The notes under the pieces were generated by a model. That model searched no databases. It saw nothing but the letters and a program-made list of their open reading frames with translations, and was not told where the DNA came from. A DNA stretch of 64,000 nucleotides from Apostichopus japonicus (lineage: Eukaryota > Echinodermata > Holothuroidea > Aspidochirotida > Stichopodidae). A program made the position numbers and the translations under genes. Where the stretch lies: positions 721,501 to 785,500 of the forward strand of contig NC_092572.1 of the NCBI RefSeq assembly GCF_037975245.1, written 5' to 3'. This document shows positions 1-10,795 of this stretch, in pieces. Every line of letters begins with the position of its first letter. The first letter of the stretch is position 1.

Positions 1-79
1 TACTATGGCTACATATGTGTATGGAACGCCAAAAGAGTTTGTCGATAGGTAAAACTTTTGTACATTACTAAATGATATG

Positions 80-2208
80 ATCAGGTGCGTATCCAGGGGG
101 GGGGGGCGTTGGGGGCGCGCGCCCCCCGGGTAACAAAAAGAGAAGAGAAAAAAAGAAGAAAAAAGAGGGGAAAAAAGAGGAGGAGGAGAGGAAGGAAGGG
201 AAAAGAAAAAGAAGAAAGAGAGAAAAAGGAGAAAAAGAGGGAGTAAAAGCAAAACGCGAAGACATCGGGAAGAGAAAGAAGAACAGTGACATCATTACAG
301 CGCTGAAGGGTAGCCAGTGACGGATCAATGATTTCGTAAAAGTGTGACTCACCCTACCCCTTACACCGACAACTCCATATTTTGACGTTTCCATTTTCCT
401 CTCTCACTAATGATCTATATATATACTATATATGGTCTATCATAACGCGTGTGTAGAATTGTGCTATGAAACCAACTGTGGCTGGTCTCAAACTCGACCG
501 TGTCGTCGGGGAACTTGACGCATTTCGGGATGGTGGCGACCGCCCGCTCCCCCCCCCCCCCATTCAGCATTTTTTTAAATGATATCGCTAAGTAATTTCA
601 AAATAGAAAGTGCTTACAGGCAACTTACAAGGCTTGGGAAGTGTCATTTCCAGCGATCTGGGAGACATTTTCGGCCAAAATTTGCTTGTACGCTTCGCGC
701 CAACCTATGGTGGCGCTACGCTTAGATAATTTGCCTACAGGCTTCGCCCCTCCCTTGGCAAATTCCTCGCTACGCGCCTGTTCGAATTTGTAACGCAAAC
801 AGCAGATATCACATCATATCAGTGAGCATGAAAATGGCGTTCCAGGATGAAAAGCCTCAAAACTGTCCGACTTGCCTGAAAAAATAACCAAAAATTTTCA
901 ACGTTCAACGTGTTCATGTCAATATCATATAAGCAAGCATCGGTTATTACATCGCATGCCATCATGTACCGTACGGTCCGTTAAAATTGCGCAGTATACC
1001 GCTGGATGCTAATGTAAACAACGACATGTCTCATGTAAATGTATAAAAAGCATGGAGGTCCAATTATGTCAAAACTCTCTTTTACATTAGTAATGGCGAA
1101 TTAGGGCCTGCACCCCCGCCGCGCAGTGGCGGAGCGTCCATATGGTCAGGGGGCGGATGCCCCCCCCTGACGGACTCAAATGGACTGCTGGCGCCTTTTT
1201 CAGCTCTTTACCACTTTTTACTTATTCTAGATTATTGACTTTTTTACGCTTTTTTTTTGACGCTCTCATCTACTTATTGACATTTGTCACATTTTGTTGG
1301 TGTAATTTCGCGATGACACCTTATTCTTCGTTTATCTGCAAATTAGCCAGGCCCGGAAAGGGTCATTTCCGGCGATCTAGGGAGTATCTTTACTCAAAAA
1401 TTTTCTGTACGCTCCGCGCCAACCAGTGGTGGCGCTCCGCTTAGATAGTGTCGAAAGCGCCCCTTCAGACCATTTTCGCCACTCCTGACCAATACCCCTA
1501 GCTCCGCCACTGCCGCCGCGCCTCCTACGCCTATGTGTGTAGTGTTCGGTTTCGGAAATATCTGCTATTTTTTCATTTCCTTCAACCAAGTTTTATAATA
1601 GTCGTTATAACAGGTTTTAATATTTCTACACCAATAAATTAACTGTGTCTGAATTTTAGAAAATTTCTGACCAACATTCTACATCACACTTCCCTCTACT
1701 CGTGCAATTTTGACCGCTCTGTTAGGGCTTGAAGGAAGTTTTTTCTATATTGGTTGTCCATAGATGAAATTTTGTACAACATTATGGGTATGTTTTGAAG
1801 TGAGTTTATTCACGAGAAATGTGAATTTTCAAATTCTGAACAAATATGGGGCTTAAAACCTTGAAAAGTGGGGCTGACGGGTATTGTGGGCCGCGACTTA
1901 GAATCACCTACAAAAGCAAAGACCCACAGGATATGCGATCAGGTCGAACATGATGTGTGCCGGGTTGACAATCTTCAAAAAGGTTATGGATGGAAAAAAA
2001 AAAAAAAACTATTAGGAAATACTTGGTTCTCAGGCAAAAAGTGTACATCTGGTTGGTCATTTCAAGCACGAGAAGTGCCGTTTCCGGTGATCTGGGGGGT
2101 TTCAAAACAAGAAATTTTCTTGTACGCTGCGCGCCAACCGATGGTGGCGCTCCGCTTAGATAGTAATTCGCGCCCCCCGGGTTTCAAAATCCTGGATACG
2201 CGCCTGAT
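80..2208. mobile_element. Nested non-autonomous transposon cluster with inverted ends
   Basis: The left end (80-97, ATCAGGTGCGTATCCAGG) is matched in inverted orientation by 2191-2208 with one mismatch. Inside are three related ~90-bp segments in the same orientation (about 640-730, 1362-1447 and 2073-2162), each carrying CGCCAACC-N2-TGGTGGCGCT and a CGCTTAGATA end. The middle one lies within the hAT-like MITE described separately. G/C homopolymers and a purine-rich tract (about 127-260) fill the left part. The cluster sits in the intron downstream of the copy-1 PPE/DVWS exon. Whether 80-2208 is one element or two oppositely oriented short ones is unresolved; no convincing target-site duplication was found for the outer ends. 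Confidence 0.55.
1124..1512. mobile_element. hAT-like MITE with perfect 8-bp target-site duplication
   Basis: A 389-bp element with terminal inverted repeats CAGTGGCGGAGC at the left and GCTCCGCCACTG at the right. It is flanked by an exact 8-bp direct repeat CCGCCGCG at 1116-1123 and 1513-1520. An 8-bp duplication and short CAG..CTG ends are characteristic of the hAT superfamily. There is no transposase, so it is non-autonomous. It is nested in an older repeat cluster. Confidence 0.8.
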
Positions 2209-2519
2209 GATACCTCAGATTTTAGTTCAACAAAAAAAAGTACTCTAGTTTTGACTTTCAGAAACGTCTCACGACCCCCCTGGGATGGACTCACGTACCC
2301 CTGGGGGTTCATGCACCCTAGTTAGGGAACCCTTGCTTCAAGGTAAACAAGTACCGAAAGATGTAACTACAAATCATGGTCATAAACATCACAATTGCTC
2401 TTGATCAAACATCGCTAGATTCGATTTAATCATGCTACTTTATACAACCTATGTAATGAAGAAGTGCAATAAATATTAATGTATGTTATATACATGGAGT
2501 ATTTGATGTATTGTCTTAC

Positions 2520-2634
2520 CACCTGACATAATTTCATATATCACCACAGCTGTAGACCACACGTCACTGGATTCTGTATATTCACTTGACAGCAACATTT
2601 CAGGTGGAAATTCGTTCAATGACACATTCATCAT
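2520..2634 (-). CDS. Copy 1 exon K5: activation-segment end and DVWS motif
   Basis: A 115-nt exon, TAG acceptor and GTAAGAC donor, phase 0 in and 1 out. It encodes NEFPPEMLLSSEYTESSDVW and then the F helix. FPPE replaces the APE motif and SSDVWS is the conserved subdomain IX. Homologous exons are at 21951, 37077 and 61763. Confidence 0.88.
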
Positions 2635-5600
2635 CTAAGAGGCAAATACACTGTTTGTTACTACTCATAACTAACGTTTTAGTTTTCACGATGATATATT
2701 CCTTAGCTGATTATTACTAAAAGCAGTAGTAATGACGATATGTATCAATTTTGCCATTATTATAACTTTATCGAACATGACAGTGTACATGGATGTCTTG
2801 TGTTTGATACATGAGAGTTCTATGAAACAAAGGTCACAATTTCATATTTGATCCACCTCAATATTTCACACTGAATGTATCTACTGACCCATTCCTAAGT
2901 GGAATATTCTTACAGGCGGATGCACAACTAGAAAAATCAGATTGCTTGTAACAGCAGAAATATGCTCAACCAGAATATTCAGATCTCTTGTAACAGCAAA
3001 AATATATAGCCACTGTGTCAGAAACAAAATTACATCATAAGAAAAATGCATACTTTTGTCGAGCTGTCGTACTTTAATAGATTATATATCTTGACTAACT
3101 TTGCCAAATTGTCGAGTGACTGTGTTGCATTATATTAGAGAAAGAAAAAGTCACGCTAGCGTGATATCTTCACAAGAATTGTCAATTGTCAAAAAGCTGA
3201 TTTTTCACACTGAGCTAGTTTACCTTTAACTTCACGGCATCTCAAAACAAAAGTCTATCTCTTGACAATCGAGTTAGACTACAATGACGTTTTGACAAAT
3301 ATGATAAATTGTCGAATGTAATATTAAACTACCACAGTCAGCGTACACAACTTGCCTGTCTCTTCAGAAACACCATGGAAAAGAAAGTCGAAAGTCGAAT
3401 GTTTTAAATGATACTACTTTGAAATGATGTATTAAATTACCTGCTGTTTAATCAATGCAGCTATCTTCGGTGCATCACCAGCCAAACAGAAATCATAAAG
3501 TTTACAAACTCCTTGGTGAGTTATCAAGATCTTTCTGGTTGATAAACCAGGATGGAGAAACTTTGATGCAAAGAAAACAAGATAGTATAGCATTATACAG
3601 AATACATCATCCTACATTAATAATCGATGTAATAAATATAAGACCGAAGTGTACATATTAACATGCATCTTGAAATGATAGCAAGCTTGATGGTAAATAC
3701 GCTTGACATAACATATGTCAATAAACTAAAGCTTACCCCAAACGACTTCAAAATGTCCATTGCTTCTAAAATACCTGCAACGTGTTGGATGACGTCAGGA
3801 ATGGAAAGTGAATCATATGAGCTAGCAGCAGCAGATTCATCTCCTGTCCGGGAGAGTTTGCTCTTCAAGGTTTCACAGACAAGATGCTCGGTAATGAGAT
3901 AATTGTATTCTGAAATGAGGCCGCAACAAAAATACATCAGATTGCTACTTTTTCTAACTTTGATCAATCTTATTGTTGTTTAATATAAAACTTACTCTTC
4001 ACACGATATAAGTAGCTTAGGAAAGCAAGTTAATTTATATTCTGTTTGTTATTACTCATGTAAAACATTGGATCGGTAATATATTTATAGAACATCACGA
4101 GAGGGAAGCAACTGAAAGCTGCTTATATCTTACTCTTTTGGATAGAAATCGCCTCAACCTTTACGATATGCTCTGTCTTTGGCAATTCTAGACATAACTT
4201 GATGAAAGCATCCCAATGGATTGTCTTCTTTTTCACTCGATCTTTAGAAAAGAAAAAAGGTTTTTGGTTATTATTCGCGCAACTCTTTAAGTTCATCTGG
4301 AAATATAAATACGGTAACAAGAATGAACATTTATCAGAGAGCAAACGTAACATTGAGAAAGTAAGATTGTCCCATTCAATACCCTAGTATGTCAAATAAG
4401 ATTGTCCCATTCAATGCCCTAGTATGTCAAGTAAGATTGTCCCATTCAATGCCCTATAGTATGTCAAGTGAGATTGCCCCATTCCATACCGTAATGTGTG
4501 TGAAGTAAGATGGTCCCATTCAATACCCTAGTATGTCAAGTAAGATTGTCCCATTCAATGCCCTATAGTATGTCAAGTGAGATTGCCCCATTCCATACCG
4601 TAATGTGTGTGAAGTAAGATGGTCCCATTCAATACCCTAGTATGTCAAGTAAGATTGTCCCATTCAATGCCCTATAGTATGTCAAGTGAGATTGCCTCAT
4701 TCAATACCCTAATGTGTGTGAAGTAAGATTGTCTCATTCAAAACCTTAGTATATCAAGTAAGATGGTCCCATTCAATGCCCTAGTATGTCAAGTTAGTTA
4801 GTCAAATTCCTGTCAATACTGTCATACCAAGCATTGTGTACCTGCATAATACACATTCCTACCTGCCATAGTTGTTAGTACCACACATTTGGTGATACCA
4901 CCAGGGATGTTAATGGATCCCGTCCATCTGTTGTGGATCTTTCCAATCTTGATAACCATAATAATACTAACATCTTTCTGGTCTAGTATCCTATCCTCAT
5001 GGTATATCCCTTCGTTTGTCGTAGAATAGTACTCTGTCAGGGGAACGCATAACTCGATGGTTAATTATTACATCGTAAAGAGTTGTGTAACAGTAGCACC
5101 AATACCGCATTATGTATGACGTAATTGACAGCCACTAATCCACATGGGCTATATATGTTACTTTAATATCCAAACAATGACCTTACCTGATACTTGCAGA
5201 TACGTACAGAATTGCTTTCTACTCAAACAACATTCCCTTGAATGTCTTAAAAGTTTACCGAAATATTCAAGACAGAAGCAAATTATTTACAAGACGATAT
5301 TTTTAATTTAATTATTAAAGTTATATTATTCATTTCATACGGAATAACTTAAATGCAATATCATCATTCTCATAAAGTTCCACATTTAGGCGAGGTTATT
5401 TGCTTATATACACGATAGGTTTAACAAAACATGTTTGGATTGAGAAATGTCCCACACATTATGATGAAAGGATGTCGCTTTAGTAACATTATCTTCTCGT
5501 TACAAATTAAATCTTTATATTCTTACACTGATCATGCAACATCATGTTCCTGTAGTCATGGTATTTAAGTATTGCCACAAAATTTCTTGACTATTTCGTC

Positions 5601-7132
5601 GTCCCGTTTTCCATTATTATGGTAAAACAGTGCTTCTCTCGCTAAAAATTGTTCTTTTGAGGCAACAGGAGTTACCCTTATATAAATTAATGTAACATTT
5701 TAGACGAAAACAACACTGAAAGGTCACTGAAGCAACTTACTTTTTTCGCTCTCTGAAGAATCATTTGAGATATCCCCTCCAAGTCTCTGTTCGATTAAAT
5801 TTGCCTTATATATTCTGAAATGACCAAATTTAAGCGAGTATCGTTAAAATACAACCAAAGTAAGAAAAAAGAGGATATTCTTCAAGGAGGAAGAAATGGT
5901 TTCTTTTTGACAAAGCATATTGATCTTACCGCGAATTTTCTGCTGTAACAGGAATCATTGGTAATTCTTTTCTGAAACAAAAACATAAGTTCAATGAAAG
6001 TGAGTGTCCGCTAGAAGATTTAGTAACGTAATCTATCTGAATACCAACGGGAGTGTGTCTTTACTTAGCTAAGCTAACTGAATACCATAAGAAGGTTGCC
6101 TTTACATAGCTAAGCTAACTGAATACCATGGGGAGTGTGTCGTTACAAAGCTAAGCTAACTGAATACCATAAGGAGGTTGCCTTGACATAGCTAAGCTAA
6201 CTGAATACCATTGGGAGGTTGCCTTTACATAGCTAAGCTAACTGAATACCACAAGGAGGTTGCCTTTACATAGCTAAGCTAACTGAATACCATAAGGAGG
6301 TTGCCTTTACATTGCTAAGCTAACTGAATACCATGGGGAGTGTGTCTTCACAAAGCTAAGCTAACTGAATACCGTAAGAAATGTGCCATTACATAGCTAA
6401 GCCAACTGAATAACACAGGGAGTGTGCCTCTGATTACCATAAGGAAGTTGCCTTTACATAGCTAAACTAACTGAATACCATATGGAGTGTGCCTTTACCT
6501 AGCTAAGCTAACTGAATACCATAAGGAGTGTGTTTTTACATAGTTAAGCTAGCTAAAAAGTGATACCTTGAGTATAACTTGTGAAGCAGGGAGTTATTAA
6601 AATGACAAGTTATTGACCGTTATTTTACTCAAACAATCAATATCGGACCCATAGATGCATGTTGGGAAGGAGGGGGGGGGGGGGATGGTAGGTGCTGGAA
6701 ATCTCTTCCCATATCTTCCCAACAATAGTTTCACAAAGTGAAGGCGAAATCGACTCCCCTTAGGCCTCTACCTTGACGACCGTTAGCCAACATTTGCTTC
6801 CCCCATTATGTAATTTTGGCAAACAGATTGGTACATTCGTCTGCTATGGTAAGCCCATTCTTAAGTATATCGACATTTATCATTTAAACGAAGGGAATAA
6901 CCCTGTACTAATTATTAATAGGGTAATTAAAACTTACTTTTTGCGTACTGGAATGCTAGGTTGAACAACTATATAGGAAAATATAAAGTAAAAAAAAATA
7001 TAGTATTTAAAATTCTCTACCTAAAATAATAGCAAGTAATATAAAGGTTTTATGTTAAACAACTGACTAATGACGTAACAATTTTTTTTTAAAGAAAATG
7101 GAGGAAGAAAATTGAATTTATGAAATAATCTC

Positions 7133-7165
<33 letters not shown>

Positions 7166-7167
7166 AA

Positions 7168-7225
<58 letters not shown>

Positions 7226-9825
7226 TCTCAGAATACATTGCTATGGTAGATTCTACGAGGTGCAGTGAGAGGCAACGTATTGCAGTTGGAGTACAGTCAT
7301 GTAAGTGTATTGTATATGTTATACGTAACATATTGCTAACTCCAATATCGTGGAAGATGACTGAGATGGCCAGGTTCTATTTTCCCATTTTCCTGGTACA
7401 ACGTAGTACTGATACCATAAGGTTGAACAAACATGACAAGCTAGTTGACAGAAGCATACAGCAAATGTATCAGATGAGAAGGTATGAGTAATGAACATGA
7501 CAGTCACGTGCTTCCTGAGTAAAATACTATTAGTATACTGCAGAGGATAAAGAGTAAGCTATGCTCCCCCTTCTTTCAATCTTGCCAAATAAGTATTTGG
7601 TTAGTAAAAATGACACCATACACATCATTCATACATAGAGAACATATCAGCTTAATGTTATGTGCAAGTGTTTTCATATTGCTTCAAGATGAACGGGACG
7701 TGTACAATATACAAACAAACCGAAAACATATAGCACAAAATATGTATATATGTAGTTTAGATCCTTTGGCAAGCAGGAACTCGCAAAGAAGCCTCATTGG
7801 CCTATCAAAGCCGCAAGCTGACCGAAGTCAGTCTCTTAGATCATATTTAACGTTCATGTCAACAACTCTGTAACTGGACGACATACAATCTTGTAGTGAC
7901 TTGAACTGGGAACCTTATGATTGGAAGGCACCGGCGTTAACCATTGAGCTAACACTCATTTATATATATTATATAAGACGTCCTTTATATAAGACGCGAC
8001 CAACCTGCTGAACTACTTAACTATTTTGGTAACTATTACGTTTAGTTAAACATGCAAAAAAAGGAAGGAAAAACAGAAAAAAATTGAAAAGTTGTTGACT
8101 TGTTGACTTGTTGAAGTTAAAATATCAAAATTTATATTTCAAAAGTATTTACCCGGTCGTTGAGGATTCTCAATATTTCTGCTGAGAACGTTCAAAGAAA
8201 CTTCATTAGAATTCAGTGCAGCGTCGCTCCTTCTATAAAGGAAAACGAAAATAAGAATACAATCATGCAGTCATCAGACTTGTTGTGCTATGTCGTTTGT
8301 CATATACTGAATACAAATTAATTTTTATCACCTGGACCAGCAACTTACTGAGTAAAACAGCAAAAGCCATATTTTCTTTACGAGCGATCCTTTATTGATA
8401 CTTTATCAATTACGAAACCAATTTGGACTTATCACATCAATGGTTCACCAAAGTGTTGTTATTATGATAAGGGTTGATGTGGGGTGAGGAGGGGTGCATA
8501 TGATTGGAGTACTTACGTTCCAACTGTCATCAGGTCTGCTGCAGGAAGAAATGATATCGACAGTTGGTCGAATTGCTTTAACTTTTGTCTTAATTATGTA
8601 AATAGCAGCTGCCTGTAAATGCATTTAGCTTCTTCAGCTCTCATCCACGTCTCCTATTAATACTTGGTTTTTCCTTGTTTTTTACATAGTGGAATGAACT
8701 TAAATTAAGTGAACTGAATCGATGAAAATATGCTAACAGTAATAGCTTTATGATGGGAGCTAAGCACACTTCAAGTAGAGGTCTATACATATGTGTTAGT
8801 CACAATATCTAACTATTTTACATTTACGAAACTGATTGTGTTACAGTAAATGTAATAACAAATAATTCGAATGTCCATTAAACATATACTCGAATAGAAC
8901 AAGACGGCCACGAACAGTCACGAACAGTTGCGAACAGTCACGAACAGTTGCGAACAGTCACGAACAGTCGCGAACAGTCGCAAACAGTCGCGAACAGTCG
9001 CAAACAGTCGTGAACAGTTGCGAACAGTTGCGAACAGCTATAAATACGATCAGTAAAGATCAGTCATAATTATTTGCAATTTATTTCACTCCATAGAACA
9101 TAATCTGGTAGTAATACCGCTGCAGCACTGGTCTATCCAGGATCTACAGCTATATACACCAGCTACATAGTTATTAGCTAAAGCATACACGTGGTATAAT
9201 GTTTATGCATTAGTAAAAAGATGGTGATCCATCTATACTCGATTCGAGCACATTTCAGGAAAGTTCAAATGCATTACGTTAATGGAATTAAGTTAAAACT
9301 TCGTATTAAACTTAGGGCTGATGTCGCTTAATTTGAGCCATCGAGTGTGCAATCCGAATCTAGTGTTAAAAGGAGGTAATCAATTATTTGCAAACGCAGA
9401 TTAGCTAAGTTTCTAAGAAAGACAAAACTGTCAATAATCAGAAGAAATTTGAAAGCACAGAAAGAACTCAGAACATTGATTTGATTCGTTTTGGTGCTAA
9501 AGCTATTACATGTTAAGTTAAAGGTCAACTAACTCTGGAACGAACTCTATTACGGGTTAACTTTAGAATCACATTCCTCTGGCGTAATAACGCACTCACT
9601 TAGGTATCCTTTGTGTGTGTGTTATCAACATGAAGATGGTGTAAATGAGAGACATACAGTTGTAAACGAGTCTTAACTAATTAGTCTTAATTAATAATTT
9701 GTTATACCTACATCTAGTTCTCTTGTTACTGATATACATACACAGTAACATAAAGCAGGACAGAAACGCCACCACACTGGGAATAACCGATGCTAGGTTA
9801 CCCAATAACAAAGCGGACTCACCAA
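2520..9825 (-). CDS. Receptor pseudokinase gene, copy 1 (partial: TM to C-lobe)
   Basis: This is the leftmost and most diverged member of the four-gene array. Ten exons are recognised from the transmembrane segment (9708-9825) to the PPE/DVWS exon (2520-2634). Reading frames are open and phases match the other copies. The kinase-like domain has KCVVLTTMAG where VAVK is expected, FLHPGL for the HRD loop and YDFCLAG for DFG, so it is predicted inactive. The last three exons are not found left of 2520. A 2.1 kb transposon cluster fills the place of the next intron, and they probably lie beyond the window edge. The Ig-type ectodomain exons expected to the right of 9825 were not recognised. Long introns carry five minisatellites and a SINE. 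The gene appears intact where visible, but it could be a truncated copy. Confidence 0.75.
3441..3560 (-). CDS. Copy 1 exon K4: degenerate catalytic loop and DFC
   Basis: A 120-nt exon encoding 40 residues in phase 0. FLHPGLSTRK stands at the HRDLAARN position, so the catalytic Asp is lost. YDFCLAGDAPK stands at DFG, with Asp kept and Gly replaced by Cys. The exon has an AAG acceptor and a GTAATT donor. Confidence 0.88.
3737..3909 (-). CDS. Copy 1 exon K3: kinase alpha-D/alpha-E region
   Basis: A 173-nt exon, phase 1 to 0. It encodes YNYLITEHLVCETLKSKLSR, a Ser/Ala-rich spacer, then SIPDVIQHVAGILEAMDILK, the helix E region before the catalytic loop. It differs from copies 2-4 mostly in the spacer, which lacks their YYCCSS segment. 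Confidence 0.87.
4134..4241 (-). CDS. Copy 1 exon K2: alpha-C region
   Basis: A 108-nt exon, one codon shorter than its paralogues (111 nt). It encodes KKKTIHWDAFIKLCLELPKT and EAISIQK, matching the alpha-C helix and beta4 region. Donor GTAAGA; acceptor CTAAAG. Confidence 0.83.
4362..4800. repeat. Minisatellite with ~110-bp higher-order unit
   Basis: Variants of GTCCCATTCAATGCCCTAGT repeat every 35-40 bp. A composite block of three variants recurs about every 110 bp (starting near 4451, 4561 and 4671). It lies in the copy 1 intron between K1 and K2. Confidence 0.9.
4863..5033 (-). CDS. Copy 1 exon K1: degenerate glycine loop and beta3
   Basis: A 171-nt exon, phase 1 to 1. It encodes YYSTTNEG, then IKIGKIHNRWTGSI in place of a GxGxxG loop, then TKCVVLTTMAG in place of the VAVK strand, so there is no ATP-binding lysine. 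The exon length is identical in all four copies. Confidence 0.88.
5741..5786 (-). CDS. Copy 1 exon K0: acidic juxtamembrane linker
   Basis: A 46-nt exon, phase 2 to 1, encoding GGDISNDSSESEK. It is shorter than the 74-nt paralogues at 24498 and 39516 but in the same phase (46 and 74 are both 1 modulo 3... 46=1, 74=2; with the copy 1 reading assigned from its own open frame the upstream phase join remains uncertain). Acceptor ACAG, donor GTAAGTT. Confidence 0.6.
5930..5942 (-). CDS. Copy 1 microexon J3 (13 nt), tentative
   Basis: Thirteen bases between a TTACAG acceptor and a GTAAGA donor, in the position of the 31-nt and 19-nt microexons of copies 2 and 3. All three lengths leave remainder 1 on division by 3, as expected for one exon slot. 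Confidence 0.5.
6045..6560. repeat. ~43-bp minisatellite
   Basis: About eleven units built on TAGCTAAGCTAACTGAATACC followed by a variable CATAAGGAGGTTGCCTTTACA segment. It lies in a copy 1 intron. Confidence 0.9.
7132..7220. repeat. AT dinucleotide microsatellite
   Basis: A nearly pure (AT)n tract. The Tyr-Ile repeat reading frames over it are artefacts. Confidence 0.95.
7758..7958 (-). mobile_element. tRNA-derived SINE, copy A
   Basis: Read on the minus strand, the head TAGCTCAATGGTTA resembles a Pol III A box and GGTTCCCAGTTCAAGTC a B box, so the first ~70 nt are tRNA-like. A body follows with GACTTCGGTCAGCTTG and GCGAGTTCCTGCTTG. A second copy in the same orientation is at 42051-42258. 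The tRNA-like part has no convincing anticodon arm or acceptor stem, so it is not a functional tRNA. Confidence 0.78.
8153..8229 (-). CDS. Copy 1 exon J2: cytoplasmic juxtamembrane
   Basis: A 77-nt exon, phase 2 to 1, encoding SDAALNSNEVSLNVLSRNIE and NPQRP. It occupies the slot of the 50-nt exon of copies 2 and 3, with the same length modulo 3. Acceptor GAAG, donor GTAAAT. Confidence 0.6.
8517..8535 (-). CDS. Copy 1 microexon J1 (19 nt), tentative
   Basis: ACCTGATGACAGTTGGAAC lies between a tandem CAGCAG acceptor and a GTAAGT donor. A 19-nt exon with good splice sites occupies the same slot in copies 2 (26651) and 3 (40589). See findings for the phase question. Confidence 0.5.
8908..9040. 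repeat. 10-bp minisatellite
   Basis: About 13 units of CGAACAGTCG and close variants. It lies in a copy 1 intron. Confidence 0.92.
9708..9825 (-). CDS. Copy 1 transmembrane exon
   Basis: A 118-nt exon. Its frame encodes GESALLLGNLASVIPSVV, AFLSCFMLLCMYIS, then the basic stop-transfer NKRTRC. It aligns with the TM exons of copies 2 and 3 and ends in the same AGATGTAG/GTATAA junction. Acceptor TTTCACAG. It starts in phase 1, so an upstream Ig-type exon is expected but was not recognised. Confidence 0.82.
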
Positions 9826-9841
9826 CTGTGAAACAAAGTAA

Positions 9842-10795
9842 ATAGTATGAATGTAAGAATGAGATCACCTTACTGCTCATAAATGTAAAAATGTGATCAC
9901 CTTACTGCTTATGAATGTAAGCATGAAATCACCTTACTGCTTATGAATGTAAAAATGAGATCACCTTACTGCTTATGAATGTAAAAATGATATCACCTTA
10001 CTGCTTATGAATGTAAGAATGAGATCACATTACTACTTATGAATGTAAGAATGATATCACCTTACTGCTTATGAATGTAAGAATGATATCACCTTACTGC
10101 TTATGAATGTAAAAATGAGATCACCTTACTGCTTATGAATGTAAGAATGATATCACCTTACTGCTTATGAATGTAAGAATGAGATCACATTACTACATAT
10201 GAATGTAAGAATGATATCACCTTACTGCTTATGAATGTAAGAATGGTATCACCTTACTGCTTATGAATGTAAGAATGATATCACCTTACTGCTTATGAAT
10301 GTAAGAATGAGATCACATTACTACTTATGAATGTAAGAATGATATCACTTTACTGCTAATGAATGTAAGAATGATATCACCTTACTGTTTATGAATGTAA
10401 GAATGAAGTCACCTTACTGCTTATGAATGCAAGAATGAGTTCACTTTACTGCTTATGAATGTAAAAATAAGATCACCTTACTGTTCATGAATGTAAGAAT
10501 GAGATCTTATTATTGCTTATGGATGTAAGAATGAGATCACCGTACTGCTTATGGATGTAAGAATGAGATCACATTACTGCTCATGAATAATATCACCTTA
10601 CTGCTTATGAATGTAAAAATGATTTCACCTTACTGTTTATGAATGTAAGAATGAGATCATCTTACTGCTTATGAATGTAAAAATGAGATCACCTTACTGC
10701 TTATGAATGTAAGAATGATATCACCTTTCTGTTTATGAATGTAAGAATGGGATTTTCTTAAAGATATCACCTGACTGCTTATTTATAAATTAAAT
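9842..10795. repeat. 32-bp minisatellite, ~29 units
   Basis: Tandem GAATGTAAGAATGAGATCAC + CTTACTGCTTAT with point variants and no unique spacers. It begins 17 bp from the splice acceptor of the copy 1 TM exon and so occupies the branch-point zone. Confidence 0.95.

Noticed and set aside
68-394. 108-residue Phe/Ser/Pro-rich minus frame
   Set aside because: It covers a purine-rich low-complexity tract within the transposon cluster; no domain.
7131-7331. Tyr-Ile repeat frames here and at 42318-42613
   Set aside because: They are translations of AT/TA microsatellites.
7880-7958. Possible tRNA gene
   Set aside because: A and B boxes are present but the cloverleaf is not, and the same sequence with the same body recurs at 42 kb, so it is a SINE head.
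9842-10795. Regular 32-bp direct repeats resembling a CRISPR array
   Set aside because: The units are head to tail with no spacers, in a eukaryotic intron; it is a minisatellite.
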